Assembly: GCA_937864535.1 (NCBI GenBank)
Contig: CALMJS010000026.1
Span: forward strand, 1 to 64,000
Origin: an uncultured Paracoccaceae bacterium
GTDB taxonomy: Bacteria > Pseudomonadota > Alphaproteobacteria > Rhodobacterales > Rhodobacteraceae
Reading direction: 5' to 3'
Length of the DNA: 64,000 bases
Shown: positions 1 through 8,640 of the stretch, piece by piece
Layout: every line of letters starts with the position of its first letter
How positions within the stretch are numbered: the stretch's first letter is position 1
The notes under the pieces: model-generated
Told to the model about the DNA's origin: nothing
Databases searched by the model: none
What the model saw: only the letters and a program-made list of their open reading frames with translations
Made by a program: the position numbers and the translations under genes

Positions 1-89
1 GGACCAGACGCCGGTTCCGACTGAAACGTCGTTTCCGTCCCGACCCAATCTCCAGAGATCAGATGTTTTCCATGAGGAACATATGTCAT
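1..89 (-). CDS. Aldehyde dehydrogenase N-terminus (probable alpha-ketoglutarate-semialdehyde dehydrogenase), cut by window edge
   Basis: Reading the minus strand from the ATG at 89 gives MTYVPHGKHLISGDWVGTET and then the window ends. The HLISGDWV opening is typical of the N-terminus of NAD(P)+-dependent aldehyde dehydrogenases, and the last step of oxidative L-arabinose breakdown needs one: 2,5-dioxopentanoate to 2-oxoglutarate. The start lies 8 nt after the stop of the preceding dehydratase gene and is preceded by GAGG, so it is the distal gene of the chvE operon. Only about 29 codons are visible. The substrate is inferred from the operon, not from active-site residues. Confidence 0.6.
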   Translation of the reverse strand, partial: MTYVPHGKHLISGDWVGTETTFQSEPASG

Positions 90-97
90 TGATAACC

Positions 98-1015
98 TCA
101 CTTCCCCCAACGCAGCGCAAGCACATCCAAATCATGTGCCATTTGCAGCAGGCGTTCCCGAGTGCGGTCCGACATTGGTTTGAGCGGATGGCGAACATGA
201 TCGGACTTGATCACGCCGCCCGCCTGCATCACGGTTTTCGCCGCCCGCAGACCACATTGACGGTTCTCATGGTTGATCAAAGGCAAACAAACCTGCCATT
301 GCGCGAGGGCCGCATCCTTGCGACCGGCGCGGTAATCCACAACGATCGAGCGGATTTTCTCGGGTTGCAACGCCGAGGTCATCGTGCCGGTGCATCCCGC
401 GTCCAGATCAGCCAGCAAGGTCGCCGCCTCTTCGCCATCGAACGGGCCGACAATCGCATCGCCGCCCTGTTCGATCAATGCCGCCAATTTGTCAGCGGCA
501 AAGGGGACCTCGATCTTGAAATAGCTGACGTTTTCGAGCGACTTGGCCATCCGCACCAACAGCGGCACCGACAGGGTGCAGCCCGACAGCGGCGCGTCCT
601 GCACCATGATCGGGATCGAGATAGCATCGCTGACCGCCTGAAAATGTTCAAAAATTCCCGCCTCGGCAGGGACGAGGCCGACACCGTGATAGGGCGGCAT
701 CATCATGACCATAGAGGCCCCCAAGGCCTGCGCCTCTTTGGCGCGACGCACAACGATTTCCGTGCTGAAATGGCTGATCGTGACGATGACGGGCACGCGG
801 CCGGCCACATGTTCCAGCGACAGCTTGGTCAGATGCGCGCGCTCTTCGTCGGACAGGACAAACTGTTCAGAATAGTTGGCGAGGATGCAAATCGCATCGA
901 CACCCTGATCGATCATACAGTCCAGAACACGCTTCATCCCTTCGCTGTCCACACGACCATCGTCGAAAAACGGCGTCGGGGCGACGGGCAGGATCCCAGT
1001 CAAAACCTGTTTCAT
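98..1015 (-). CDS. DHDPS-family L-2-keto-3-deoxyarabinonate dehydratase (probable)
   Basis: A 305-residue dihydrodipicolinate synthase/N-acetylneuraminate lyase family protein. The Schiff-base lysine is K167 in the YFKIEVPF segment. The usual GTTGE box is replaced by ANYSEQF (about 46-52) and the usual barrel tyrosine region reads DAPLSG, as expected for keto-deoxy-sugar-acid members rather than DapA. Predicted reaction: L-2-keto-3-deoxyarabinonate to alpha-ketoglutarate semialdehyde, feeding the aldehyde dehydrogenase encoded just downstream. A longer open frame reaches 1075, but it would overlap the preceding gene. The ATG at 1015 (MKQVLTGILP) matches the family N-terminus and leaves a 10-nt gap. 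The family also holds aldolases and lyases, so the exact reaction rests on the neighbours. Confidence 0.8.
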   Translation of the reverse strand: MKQVLTGILPVAPTPFFDDGRVDSEGMKRVLDCMIDQGVDAICILANYSEQFVLSDEERAHLTKLSLEHVAGRVPVIVTISHFSTEIVVRRAKEAQALGASMVMMMPPYHGVGLVPAEAGIFEHFQAVSDAISIPIMVQDAPLSGCTLSVPLLVRMAKSLENVSYFKIEVPFAADKLAALIEQGGDAIVGPFDGEEAATLLADLDAGCTGTMTSALQPEKIRSIVVDYRAGRKDAALAQWQVCLPLINHENRQCGLRAAKTVMQAGGVIKSDHVRHPLKPMSDRTRERLLQMAHDLDVLALRWGK

Positions 1016-1025
1016 AGTCTCAGCC

Positions 1026-1955
1026 TTAGTCAAAAAATGGGTCAACAACCGTGCGGCGGCCCAGAGCCAACGCATCGGTCACATGAATCATGGGCGACAA
1101 ATCGACATCGACGCCGCCTTGCCGCACCAGCTCGGCCATACGGCGATAGAGGCGCGGATATTCTCCGGACAGCGTATTGGTTCCGGCCATGTCGATCTGC
1201 TGGCCGTCGATCACCACCGTCGCACCGCCGTTCAACAGCGACAGAGTGCCTTGATCTGTCTCGACATCGATGGTCCAGATCTGGTCCCCTGTCTGCCGCC
1301 AGTCAAAGTCGGCCGTCACCTCGGCGCCATGCGGATGGTAGAAATTCAGCCGGGCACCAATCGGCGTCTGGCAGTTGGACGGGATATCCAAATCCGCCGA
1401 CGTCAAATGGATGGGATCGGGCAATATCTCGGTCACGATCGAGAGCGCATTTATGCCGGGATCGAATACGCCCATACCGGCGGGTTCCCAAATCCACGCC
1501 TGACCGGGGTGCCAGCGATGAACGTCCTCGCGCCATGTCACCGACAGCCGCCGCAGGCGTTTCCCGATCAGCCATTCCTTGGCTTGGGCTACGCCGGCAG
1601 CCTCTCGGCTATGCCAGGTTGCGAACAGCGCAACACGGTTCTCGCGTGCCAAGGCTTCGAGCTGATAGCATTCCGCCAGAGTTGCGCCCGGCGGTTTCTC
1701 CAGCATCACGTGCCGTCCCGCCCGCAGGGCCGCGACCGCATAGTCAAACCGCGGACCCGGCGGAACGCAGAGCGATACGACCCGGATATCTGGCCGTTCG
1801 GCCAGCATCTGGTCAAAGTTTGTATAACCGGTCACGCCCTCGACTGCCCCCTGACGCGACACGGTCGCCGCGAGGCTCCACTCATCCGAGGCCGCGATTG
1901 CAGGGACATGTTGATCGACGGCAATCTTGCCGATGCCAACCAGTGCGATCTCCAT
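1026..1955 (-). CDS. Gfo/Idh/MocA-family L-arabinose (D-galactose) 1-dehydrogenase
   Basis: A 309-residue cytoplasmic oxidoreductase with an N-terminal Rossmann fold (VGIGKIAVDQH, 6-16), the EKPPG motif with catalytic K87, and GVFDPGINALSI with D165 and N169. Length and these motifs agree with my recollection of Azospirillum brasilense L-arabinose 1-dehydrogenase, whose Lys/Asp/Asn set contacts the sugar. It should oxidise L-arabinose, and probably D-galactose, to the 1,4-lactone with NAD(P)+. No SMP-30-type lactonase is present in the operon, so the lactone must open spontaneously or by a gene elsewhere. The ATG at 1955 shares one base with the stop of the upstream dehydratase (TGATG). An in-frame start at 2054 would lie deep inside that gene and is rejected. 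Confidence 0.87.
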   Translation of the reverse strand: MEIALVGIGKIAVDQHVPAIAASDEWSLAATVSRQGAVEGVTGYTNFDQMLAERPDIRVVSLCVPPGPRFDYAVAALRAGRHVMLEKPPGATLAECYQLEALARENRVALFATWHSREAAGVAQAKEWLIGKRLRRLSVTWREDVHRWHPGQAWIWEPAGMGVFDPGINALSIVTEILPDPIHLTSADLDIPSNCQTPIGARLNFYHPHGAEVTADFDWRQTGDQIWTIDVETDQGTLSLLNGGATVVIDGQQIDMAGTNTLSGEYPRLYRRMAELVRQGGVDVDLSPMIHVTDALALGRRTVVDPFFD

Positions 1956-3697
1956 CAATGCGAGTCCTTTCCGACCGCAGATCCACGGCATCCTTTCAAG
2001 AAATCCAGATCGGCGCCGGTATCGGCACCCTCGACATGTTTCTGGTGCAACCACGCATAGCCGCTCTCTGGCGCGTCATGACTGGGTTGCCAGGCCGCGA
2101 GGCGCGCCGCCAGCTCTGCCTCGGAGATGTCCAGATGCAGCCGACGTTGCGCCACGTCCAGTTCGATGAAATCGCCATTTTGCACCACGGCCAGGGGGCC
2201 GCCGACCGCCGCCTCTGGCGAGGTGTGCAGAACGACCGTGCCATATGCCGTACCGGACATCCGCGCGTCGGAAATTCGCACCATATCCGTGACGCCTTTC
2301 TTCAGCACTTTGGGCGGCAGGCCCATGTTGCCGACCTCGGCCATGCCCGGATAGCCGCGCGGTCCACAATTTTTCAGAACCATGACGCAGGTTTCATCGA
2401 TATCCAGATCCGGATCGTTGATCTTGGCCTTGTAGTCGTCGATATCCTCGAACACGACGGCGCGGCCGCGATGCTGCATCAGGTGCGCAGAGGCGGCAGA
2501 TGGTTTCAGAACAGCCCCCGCCGGAGCGAGGTTGCCACGCACGACCACGATGCCGCCCGACTGCGTCAGCGCCTGATCGGTCGGCAAAATCACATCGTCA
2601 TTGTGGTTCTGGACGTCCTTGACCTCGTTCCACATCGTGTCGCCGGACACGGTCAGGGCATCCTTGTGCAGCAGACCGCCCTCGCCCAGCCGTTTGAGCA
2701 CGACAGGCAGACCGCCCGCGTAAAAGAACTCTTCCATCAGATATTTGCCCGAGGGCATCAGGTTGACGATCGTTGGGACGTCGCGGCCACAGCGATCCCA
2801 ATCGTCCAGCGTCAGATCGACCCCGACACGGCCCGCGATCGCCAAGAGGTGGATCACCGCATTGGTGGACCCGCCGATGGCCGCATTGGTGCGGATCGCG
2901 TTCTCAAAGGCCTCTTTCGTCATGATGTCAGAGGGCTTCAGATCATCCTTGACCATTTGCACGATCCGCCGCCCAGAGAGCTGGGCCATCACCCGGCGAC
3001 GGCTATCGACCGCCGGAATGGCCGCGTTGCCGGACAGCGCCATACCCAGCGCTTCGGCCATCGACGCCATGGTCGAGGCGGTGCCCATCGTATTGCAGGT
3101 GCCCGACGACCGCGACATGGACTGCTCTGCCTCGAGGAACTCCTCTTGGCTCATCTCGCCAGCTTTGACCGCCTCGGAGAATTTCCACAGGTGGGTGCCA
3201 GAGCCAACACGTTCGCCCCGGAAATAGCCGTTCAGCATCGGCCCACCGGTGACGACGATCGACGGGATATCGGTCGAGGCCGCCGCCATCAGCAGGCTGG
3301 GCGTGGTTTTGTCACACCCCACCAGCAGGACAGCACCGTCAATCGGCTGGCCGCGCATCTGCTCTTCGATCGACAGCGCGGCGAGGTTGCGGAACATCAT
3401 CGCCGTCGGGCGGAAAGTATTTTCCGAGGCAGAGAAAACCGGCACCTCGACCGGAAAGCCACCGGCCTCCCAGATGCCGGCCTTCACCTTTTCCGCCAGC
3501 TCGCGCAGGTGGCCGTTACAGGGCGTCAAATCCGACCAGGTGTTCAGGATACCGATGATCGGACGACCGTCGAACAGATCATGCGGATAGCCTTGGTTCT
3601 TCATCCAGCCGCGATGGTAGATCGTATCGCGAGAGGTGCCGGTGTACCAATGTGTTGACCGCAGTGGACGGGGCCATTGAGCTGGTTTGAAAGTCAT
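1955..3697 (-). CDS. L-arabinonate dehydratase (IlvD/Edd family)
   Basis: A 580-residue IlvD/Edd dehydratase. Candidate [2Fe-2S] ligands are C60 (DLTPCNGH), C128 (LVGCDKTTPS) and C201 (SGTCNTMG). This spacing matches my recollection of the Rhizobium leguminosarum L-arabinonate dehydratase (579 residues). It converts L-arabinonate to L-2-keto-3-deoxyarabinonate; related enzymes also accept D-fuconate or galactonate. It starts 2 nt after the permease stop and is coupled by a 1-nt overlap to the arabinose dehydrogenase gene. IlvD (dihydroxyacid dehydratase) is less likely: the STHWYTGTSRD N-terminus and the sugar-catabolic context are those of the pentonate/hexonate subgroup. Confidence 0.9.
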   Translation of the reverse strand: MTFKPAQWPRPLRSTHWYTGTSRDTIYHRGWMKNQGYPHDLFDGRPIIGILNTWSDLTPCNGHLRELAEKVKAGIWEAGGFPVEVPVFSASENTFRPTAMMFRNLAALSIEEQMRGQPIDGAVLLVGCDKTTPSLLMAAASTDIPSIVVTGGPMLNGYFRGERVGSGTHLWKFSEAVKAGEMSQEEFLEAEQSMSRSSGTCNTMGTASTMASMAEALGMALSGNAAIPAVDSRRRVMAQLSGRRIVQMVKDDLKPSDIMTKEAFENAIRTNAAIGGSTNAVIHLLAIAGRVGVDLTLDDWDRCGRDVPTIVNLMPSGKYLMEEFFYAGGLPVVLKRLGEGGLLHKDALTVSGDTMWNEVKDVQNHNDDVILPTDQALTQSGGIVVVRGNLAPAGAVLKPSAASAHLMQHRGRAVVFEDIDDYKAKINDPDLDIDETCVMVLKNCGPRGYPGMAEVGNMGLPPKVLKKGVTDMVRISDARMSGTAYGTVVLHTSPEAAVGGPLAVVQNGDFIELDVAQRRLHLDISEAELAARLAAWQPSHDAPESGYAWLHQKHVEGADTGADLDFLKGCRGSAVGKDSH

Positions 3698-3699
3698 TT

Positions 3700-4911
3700 T
3701 TAACCCTGTTTCGTCTTGTTGTAGACATCAAAGAACACAGCGGCCAAGAGGACCAGCCCTTTGATAACCTGTTGATAGTCGATGCCAATTCCGAGGATCG
3801 ACATGCCGTTGTTCATCACGCCCATGATAAAGGCTCCGACAACCGCGCCAATCACCTTGCCCGAGCCGCCCGACATCGACGCGCCGCCGATGAACACGGC
3901 CGCGATCACGTCCAGTTCGACCGCAAAACCGGCCTTTGGCGTGGCGGTATTCAGACGCGCCGCAAAGATCAGCCCGGCCAGCGCCGCCAAGAGGCCCATG
4001 TTCACAAAGGACAGGAAAATCAGGCGCTCGGTCTTGATACCGGACAGTTTCGCCGCCTTGACGTTGCCGCCCAGCGCATAGATCCGGCGGCCAATCGTCG
4101 TGTTGGCGGTCAGAAAGGCGTAGATCACCGTCAAGACCACCATCGACACCAGCACGTTCGGAACCCCGCGGAAGGTCGACAGCTTGAACATCACAAACAA
4201 CAGCGCGCCGGAAATGATCACGGTGCGGGCGACGAAAAACGCCTGCGGTTCGTCCTCGATCCCGTATTTCGCGTTATGCGCCCGATCCCGCAGGCCCGTC
4301 CAGATGATGAATGCCACGGCGACCACGCCCAGCGCCATCGACAAGCCGTTGAAATTGCGCGACCCGGACATAGCGGCCAGCGCGTCGGTCAGGCCGGCGG
4401 GGAAAATATCGGGAACGAAACCGGTTGAAATCAACTGGAACGATTTGGGGAACGGTCCGACCGATTGCCCTTCCAGCAGCCAGAGCGACAGGCCGCGGAA
4501 CACCAGCATCCCGGCGAGAGTCACGATGAACGACGGGATTTTCCAGTAGGCGACGAAATAGCCCTGCGCCGCACCGATCAAGGTCCCCAGCAACAGCGAG
4601 GCCAGAATAGTGACGCTGACCGGCACCTGCCATTCGACGATCATGACAGCGGCAAAGGCGCCGACAAAGCCCATGACAGAGCCGACCGACAGGTCGATGT
4701 TGCCGGAGACGATCACCACCAGCATGCCCAGGGCCATGATGATGATATAGCTGTTTTGCAGGAACAGGTTGGTGATGTTCACCGGTTTCAGCAACGTTCC
4801 ATCGGTCACGACCTGAAAGAACACCATGATGGCGATCAGCGCGATCAGCAGACCGTATTCGCGCATGTGATGGCGGAAGTAATCCCCGAGGCTTTTGTTC
4901 GTAGTATCCAT
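3700..4911 (-). CDS. gguB: Multiple-monosaccharide ABC transporter permease
   Basis: A 403-residue hydrophobic protein of the XylH/RbsC (CUT2) permease family. The first membrane segment is GLLIALIAIMVFF, with SGNIDLSVGSVMGF, the loop FIVTLAGMLVFRG and GGASMSGGSGKVIGA all visible. About ten membrane segments are expected. It forms the channel of the inner-membrane importer with the neighbouring ATPase and ChvE-like binding protein. The ATG at 4911 lies 12 nt after the ATPase stop. GguB (also called MmsB) is the name used for the permease partner of GguA/ChvE in Agrobacterium-like loci. Substrates are probably L-arabinose, galactose, fucose and glucose as known for ChvE systems; specificity is inferred. 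Confidence 0.9.
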   Translation of the reverse strand: MDTTNKSLGDYFRHHMREYGLLIALIAIMVFFQVVTDGTLLKPVNITNLFLQNSYIIIMALGMLVVIVSGNIDLSVGSVMGFVGAFAAVMIVEWQVPVSVTILASLLLGTLIGAAQGYFVAYWKIPSFIVTLAGMLVFRGLSLWLLEGQSVGPFPKSFQLISTGFVPDIFPAGLTDALAAMSGSRNFNGLSMALGVVAVAFIIWTGLRDRAHNAKYGIEDEPQAFFVARTVIISGALLFVMFKLSTFRGVPNVLVSMVVLTVIYAFLTANTTIGRRIYALGGNVKAAKLSGIKTERLIFLSFVNMGLLAALAGLIFAARLNTATPKAGFAVELDVIAAVFIGGASMSGGSGKVIGAVVGAFIMGVMNNGMSILGIGIDYQQVIKGLVLLAAVFFDVYNKTKQG

Positions 4912-4923
4912 CGGATGGCCCCT

Positions 4924-6444
4924 TTATTCGGTTACGATGAGCGACATGATGCGCTCTTGGCTGGCGTCTTCGGCGGTCAGTTCCCCAACAAACTCGCCCT
5001 CGTTCATCACGTAGATGCGGTCACACATGCCCAGGAGTTCCGGCATTTCCGAAGAGATCATCAAGACGCCTTTGCCCTGTGCGGCGAGGTCGTTGATGAT
5101 GCCATAGATTTCAAATTTCGCGCCCACGTCGATGCCGCGGGTTGGCTCGTCGAGGATCAGAACCTCTGGCTCGGCAAAGAGCCATTTGGACAGGACCACC
5201 TTTTGCTGGTTGCCGCCCGACAGGTTCACGACCTTTTGGAACACCGACGGCGTGCGGATATTCAGCGCGCCGCGATAGCCTTCGGCGATCGTGGTTTCCT
5301 GATTTTCGTTGATCACGCCGCTGCGCGATACAGCGGGCAAATTGGCCAGCGTGATATTGGTACGGATGGTTTCATCCAGCACCAGACCCAGCGATTTGCG
5401 GTCCTCGGTCACATAGGCCAGACCGTTGGCGATGGCGCGATCGATGCGCGATACGTCGATCTCTTGCCCCTTGAGCCGGACCCGACCGCTGATGTTGCGG
5501 CCATAGCTGCGCCCGAAAATGGACATCGCCAGTTCGGTGCGCCCTGACCCCATCAGGCCCGCGATGCCGACCACCTCGCCCTTGCGGACGTTAAAGGAAA
5601 TGTCGGAAATCACCTGACGTTCGGCCTGTTCGGGGTGCCAGACGTTCCAGTCCGACACCTCTAGCAGCATATCGCCCGGATTGCGCGGACGCGGCGGATA
5701 ACGATCAGACATATCGCGGCCGACCATGTCGCGCACGATCCGGTCTTCGGTGATATTGCCAGAGGCCGCCGTGGTCGTGGACACCGAAGTTCCATCGCGG
5801 ATCACCGTCACCGTATCGGCGACGCGGCGCACTTCGTTCAATTTGTGGCTGATGATGATCTGGGTCACGCCCTGCGTTTTCAATTCCAGCATCAGATCCA
5901 GCAGCGCCTGACTGTCCGCCTCGGAGAGGGCGGCTGTCGGCTCGTCGAGGATCAGAAGACGGACCTCTTTGGACAGGGCCTTGGCGATTTCGACCAATTG
6001 CTGTTTACCGACGCCCAGCTTTTCGATCAGCGTGCTGGGAGCCTCCTTGAGGCCGACCTTTTTCAGCAGACCCTCAGTCCGCGCAAAGGTCTCGCGCCAG
6101 TTGATCACCCCGTTTTTCGCGCGTTCATTGCCCAGAAACAGGTTTTCGGCAATCGACAGCAGCGGCACGAGGGCCAATTCCTGGTGAATGATGATGATCC
6201 CGCGATGTTCCGAGTCGGTGATATCCCGAAACTGGGCCAACTGCCCGTCGTAGTGGATTTCCCCCTCATAGCTGCCAGCGGGATAGACGCCCGACAGCAC
6301 CTTCATCAGCGTGGATTTGCCTGCACCGTTTTCCCCGCAAATCGCGTGGATTTCGCCTTCCATCACCTGCAGGTTCACCTGATCGAGGGCCTTGACCCCC
6401 GGAAAGGTTTTGGTGATCGACCGCATTTCAAGCAGCGGAGTCAT
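4924..6444 (-). CDS. gguA: Multiple-monosaccharide ABC transporter ATP-binding protein
   Basis: A 506-residue double-ATPase of the RbsA/XylG/MglA class. The N-terminal domain has Walker [10 protein letters not shown], a degenerate signature ([10 protein letters not shown]) and Walker [14 protein letters not shown]. The C-terminal domain has a degenerate Walker A ([10 protein letters not shown]), signature [14 protein letters not shown] and Walker [13 protein letters not shown]. This asymmetry is normal for CUT2 transporters. The frame is open to 6483, but ATG 6444 ([16 protein letters not shown]) matches the family start and has AGAGGCAG just upstream. Everything above 6444 belongs to the hairpin separating it from the binding-protein gene. 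Confidence 0.92.
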   Translation of the reverse strand: MTPLLEMRSITKTFPGVKALDQVNLQVMEGEIHAICGENGAGKSTLMKVLSGVYPAGSYEGEIHYDGQLAQFRDITDSEHRGIIIIHQELALVPLLSIAENLFLGNERAKNGVINWRETFARTEGLLKKVGLKEAPSTLIEKLGVGKQQLVEIAKALSKEVRLLILDEPTAALSEADSQALLDLMLELKTQGVTQIIISHKLNEVRRVADTVTVIRDGTSVSTTTAASGNITEDRIVRDMVGRDMSDRYPPRPRNPGDMLLEVSDWNVWHPEQAERQVISDISFNVRKGEVVGIAGLMGSGRTELAMSIFGRSYGRNISGRVRLKGQEIDVSRIDRAIANGLAYVTEDRKSLGLVLDETIRTNITLANLPAVSRSGVINENQETTIAEGYRGALNIRTPSVFQKVVNLSGGNQQKVVLSKWLFAEPEVLILDEPTRGIDVGAKFEIYGIINDLAAQGKGVLMISSEMPELLGMCDRIYVMNEGEFVGELTAEDASQERIMSLIVTE

Positions 6445-6465
6445 GTCTGCCTCTGTCGTCAAAGG

Positions 6466-6507
6466 AAAAAGGCCTGCCCGCACGACAATAGGGTGCGCGG
6501 GCAGGCC
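6466..6507 (-). terminator. Attenuator-like hairpin between chvE and gguA
   Basis: On the minus strand an 11-bp perfect stem (GGCCTGCCCGC at 6507-6497 pairing with GCGGGCAGGCC at 6481-6471), with extra CAC/GTG pairing in the loop, is followed at once by TTTTT (6470-6466). This has the form of an intrinsic terminator but lies inside an operon, between the binding-protein stop and the ATPase ribosome-binding site. It probably stops much of the transcription or protects the upstream mRNA end, giving excess binding protein. Confidence 0.8.
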
Positions 6508-6519
6508 AGTCAGGAAGGA

Positions 6520-7572
6520 TTACTTGACCTGGTCTGCAGTGTAGTAGCCGCTGCCAACCAGAATTTCTTCCCAGTTGGATGCATCGACCGACACCGGTTC
6601 CAGCAGGTAGGACGGGACGACCTTCTTGCCGTTGTCATAGGTGGTGGTGTCGTTGATTTCCGGCTCGCTGCCGTTCATCAGGGCTTCGACCATGCCTACG
6701 GTGACGCGGGCCAGTTCACGTGTGTCCTTGAACACTGTGGAATACTGCTCGCCAGCGAGGATCGACTTGACCGACGGTACTTCGGCGTCCTGACCCGACA
6801 CGATCGGCATCGGCATATCGCCCGAACCATAGCCTACGCCCTTGAGCGAGGACAGGATACCGATGGACAGACCATCGTAGGGCGACAGAACGCCGTGCAC
6901 GCGTTCGTCGGTGTAATAGGCGGACAGCAGGTTATCCATGCGCGACTGGGCAACAGCACCATCCCAACGCAGGGTGCCGACGGCGTCCATGCCCATCTGG
7001 CCGGACACGATCTTGACCGTGCCAGCGTCGATCAGCGGCTGCAGAACCGACATCGCGCCATTGTAGAAGAAGTAGGCGTTGTTATCGTCGGGCGAACCGC
7101 CGAACAGTTCAACGTTATAGGGGCCTTCGCCGAAACGGGCCTTGAGGCCGTCTACCAGCGACGACGCCTGCTGAACGCCGACCTTAAAGTTGTCGAAGGT
7201 CGCGTAATAGTCGACGTTTTCGCTGTCACGGATCAGGCGGTCATAGGCGATGACGCGGATGCCAGCGGCAGCGGCGTTTTCCAGCGCGTTCGACAGGGTG
7301 GTGCCGTCAATCGCCGCGATCACCAGAACGTCCACGCCCTTGGTGATCATGTTTTCGATCTGGGCCAGCTGGTTCGGAATATCGTCTTCGGCATACTGCA
7401 GATCGGTTTCGAAACCGGCAGCGGTGAATTGTTCAACCATCGAGTTGCCGTCGGAAATCCAGCGAGCCGAGGATTTGGTCGGCATCGCAATACCAACGGT
7501 GCCTTCAGCCATGGCAACAGATGCAAAAGAGATTACAGCGGTCGCTGCAACCAGCAAAGATTTGAGCTTCAT
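6520..7572 (-). CDS. chvE: ChvE-like periplasmic sugar-binding protein
   Basis: A 350-residue type-I periplasmic binding protein. The signal peptide [22 protein letters not shown] is cut before [27 protein letters not shown] is a ChvE hallmark as I recall it. Sugar-site features such as YDRLI (about 109-113) and [10 protein letters not shown] are present. It delivers arabinose/galactose-type monosaccharides to GguAB. The frame extends upstream to 7755, but that would overlap the divergent regulator and promoter. ATG 7572 has an excellent GGGAGGA site and begins the signal peptide. The gene heads the operon and sits divergent to a GbpR-type regulator, the same pairing known in Agrobacterium and Azospirillum. 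Confidence 0.92.
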   Translation of the reverse strand: MKLKSLLVAATAVISFASVAMAEGTVGIAMPTKSSARWISDGNSMVEQFTAAGFETDLQYAEDDIPNQLAQIENMITKGVDVLVIAAIDGTTLSNALENAAAAGIRVIAYDRLIRDSENVDYYATFDNFKVGVQQASSLVDGLKARFGEGPYNVELFGGSPDDNNAYFFYNGAMSVLQPLIDAGTVKIVSGQMGMDAVGTLRWDGAVAQSRMDNLLSAYYTDERVHGVLSPYDGLSIGILSSLKGVGYGSGDMPMPIVSGQDAEVPSVKSILAGEQYSTVFKDTRELARVTVGMVEALMNGSEPEINDTTTYDNGKKVVPSYLLEPVSVDASNWEEILVGSGYYTADQVK

Positions 7573-7652
7573 GTGTTCCTCCCAAAACACGCGGTGCCAA
7601 GGTACGGCCAACCGCGCTCTACATGCGGGGTCAAGGAGTGACCCTGCGCAGG

Positions 7653-7681
7653 GGTATAGGCTAGGTTTACATACCTGTAAA
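7653..7681 (-). promoter_or_regulatory. Predicted sigma-70 promoter of the chvE-ara operon
   Basis: On the minus strand TTTACA (7681-7676, 5/6 match to -35) is followed by a 17-nt spacer and TATACC (7658-7653, 4/6 match to -10). The predicted transcript starts about 75-80 nt before the chvE ATG. The -35 hexamer is one arm of the dyad described in the next entry, so a regulator bound there would directly touch RNA polymerase. Confidence 0.6.
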
Positions 7682-7699
7682 ATTTGATTACAGGTAATC
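7666..7699. promoter_or_regulatory. Overlapping dyads, candidate GbpR operator
   Basis: Three nested symmetries lie in 34 bp. They are TTTACA-N4-TGTAAA (7666-7681, perfect), GATTAC-AG-GTAATC (7686-7699, perfect), and a larger TACCTGTAA-N7-TTACAGGTA (7672-7680 with 7688-7696). The first fits a T-N11-A type LysR box. All are located between the divergent chvE and LysR-regulator starts, overlapping the predicted chvE -35 element. Paired half-sites are typical of LysR recognition plus activation sites. Confidence 0.6.
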
Positions 7700-7722
7700 T
7701 GCATAACACAATTGGTATACGC

Positions 7723-8640
7723 ATGGACTTGACCCGCCGTCTGCGCCCGACGCACCTGCGCCTATTTCAGCGCATTGCGGAAATGGGCCAATTGCAGACC
7801 GCCGCCGATGCCCTCGGCATGTCGCAGCCTGCCGCCAGCCGCATTCTGGCCGAGGTCGAGAAACAGGCCGGTGCGCCGCTGTTCTTTCGCACGCCCAAGG
7901 GAATGGAACCCACGGCCATCGGTCTGGCAGTGGTGCGCCACGCGCGGGTGGTTCTGTCCGAACTCGACAATCTGGAAAAAGAGGTGCGCAACCTGCGGGC
8001 CGGTCACGCGGGCGAGGTGCGCATCGGGTCGGTCACGGGGGCCGCCGTGGGGATTTTGATGCCGGTTATCCAGCAGGCCCGCGCCGCCTCGCCCGATCTG
8101 GACACCACGATCGAAGTCGGTCCTTCGACCGAATTGGTGCGCGGTCTGGACGAGGGACGATTTGACTTTATCCTGTCCCGCCTGCCGACCGCGCAGGATA
8201 GCCGCGATCTGCTGACACATCCGGCGCGAACCGAAATCGTGCGGTTGATCGTGCGCGACAGCCATCCGCTAGCACAGCGCGATACCATCAGTCTGGCGGA
8301 AACACGCGACTTCGACTGGGTGATGCAGGAACGCGGCTCGCCGATCCGCGATGCAGTCGAACACGCCTTTCACCTCGATAGCCAGCCGACACCGGACCGC
8401 GTGATCAACAGTTCGTCCATGCTGGTGGTGCTGCAACTCTTGGCTACTTCCGACGCTATTTCCCCGCAGTCGGACGAGGTCGCCGCCCTTTTGACGGGTC
8501 AGGAATTCGGGGCCAGACTAATCCGGTTGGACATTCGCGCGCCGATGACCGTCACGCCCTATTTCGTGGTGCGGCACCGTTCGCGCCAGCTTAGCCGGGC
8601 GGCCCAAGGGATCTATGAACAGGTGTTACGGCGTCTCTAG
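7723..8640 (+). CDS. gbpR: LysR-family regulator, GbpR-like
   Basis: A 305-residue LysR-type transcriptional regulator. The winged helix-turn-helix lies at about 7-65 ([35 protein letters not shown]), followed by a periplasmic-binding-like effector domain (about 95-300). It is divergent from chvE, the arrangement of gbpR (galactose-binding-protein regulator) in Agrobacterium, where it controls chvE in response to arabinose, galactose or fucose. I chose ATG 7723 ([15 protein letters not shown]); a possible TTG at 7684 would place the start inside the operator dyads. The ribosome-binding site is weak. The 3' end overlaps the end of the convergent amidohydrolase gene by 15 nt. Confidence 0.85.
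   Translation: MDLTRRLRPTHLRLFQRIAEMGQLQTAADALGMSQPAASRILAEVEKQAGAPLFFRTPKGMEPTAIGLAVVRHARVVLSELDNLEKEVRNLRAGHAGEVRIGSVTGAAVGILMPVIQQARAASPDLDTTIEVGPSTELVRGLDEGRFDFILSRLPTAQDSRDLLTHPARTEIVRLIVRDSHPLAQRDTISLAETRDFDWVMQERGSPIRDAVEHAFHLDSQPTPDRVINSSSMLVVLQLLATSDAISPQSDEVAALLTGQEFGARLIRLDIRAPMTVTPYFVVRHRSRQLSRAAQGIYEQVLRRL

Noticed and set aside
83-3658. 1191-codon open frame on the plus strand
   Set aside because: It lies exactly opposite the arabinose-pathway genes, is rich in Arg/His/Gln as G+C-rich antisense frames are, and has no family features.
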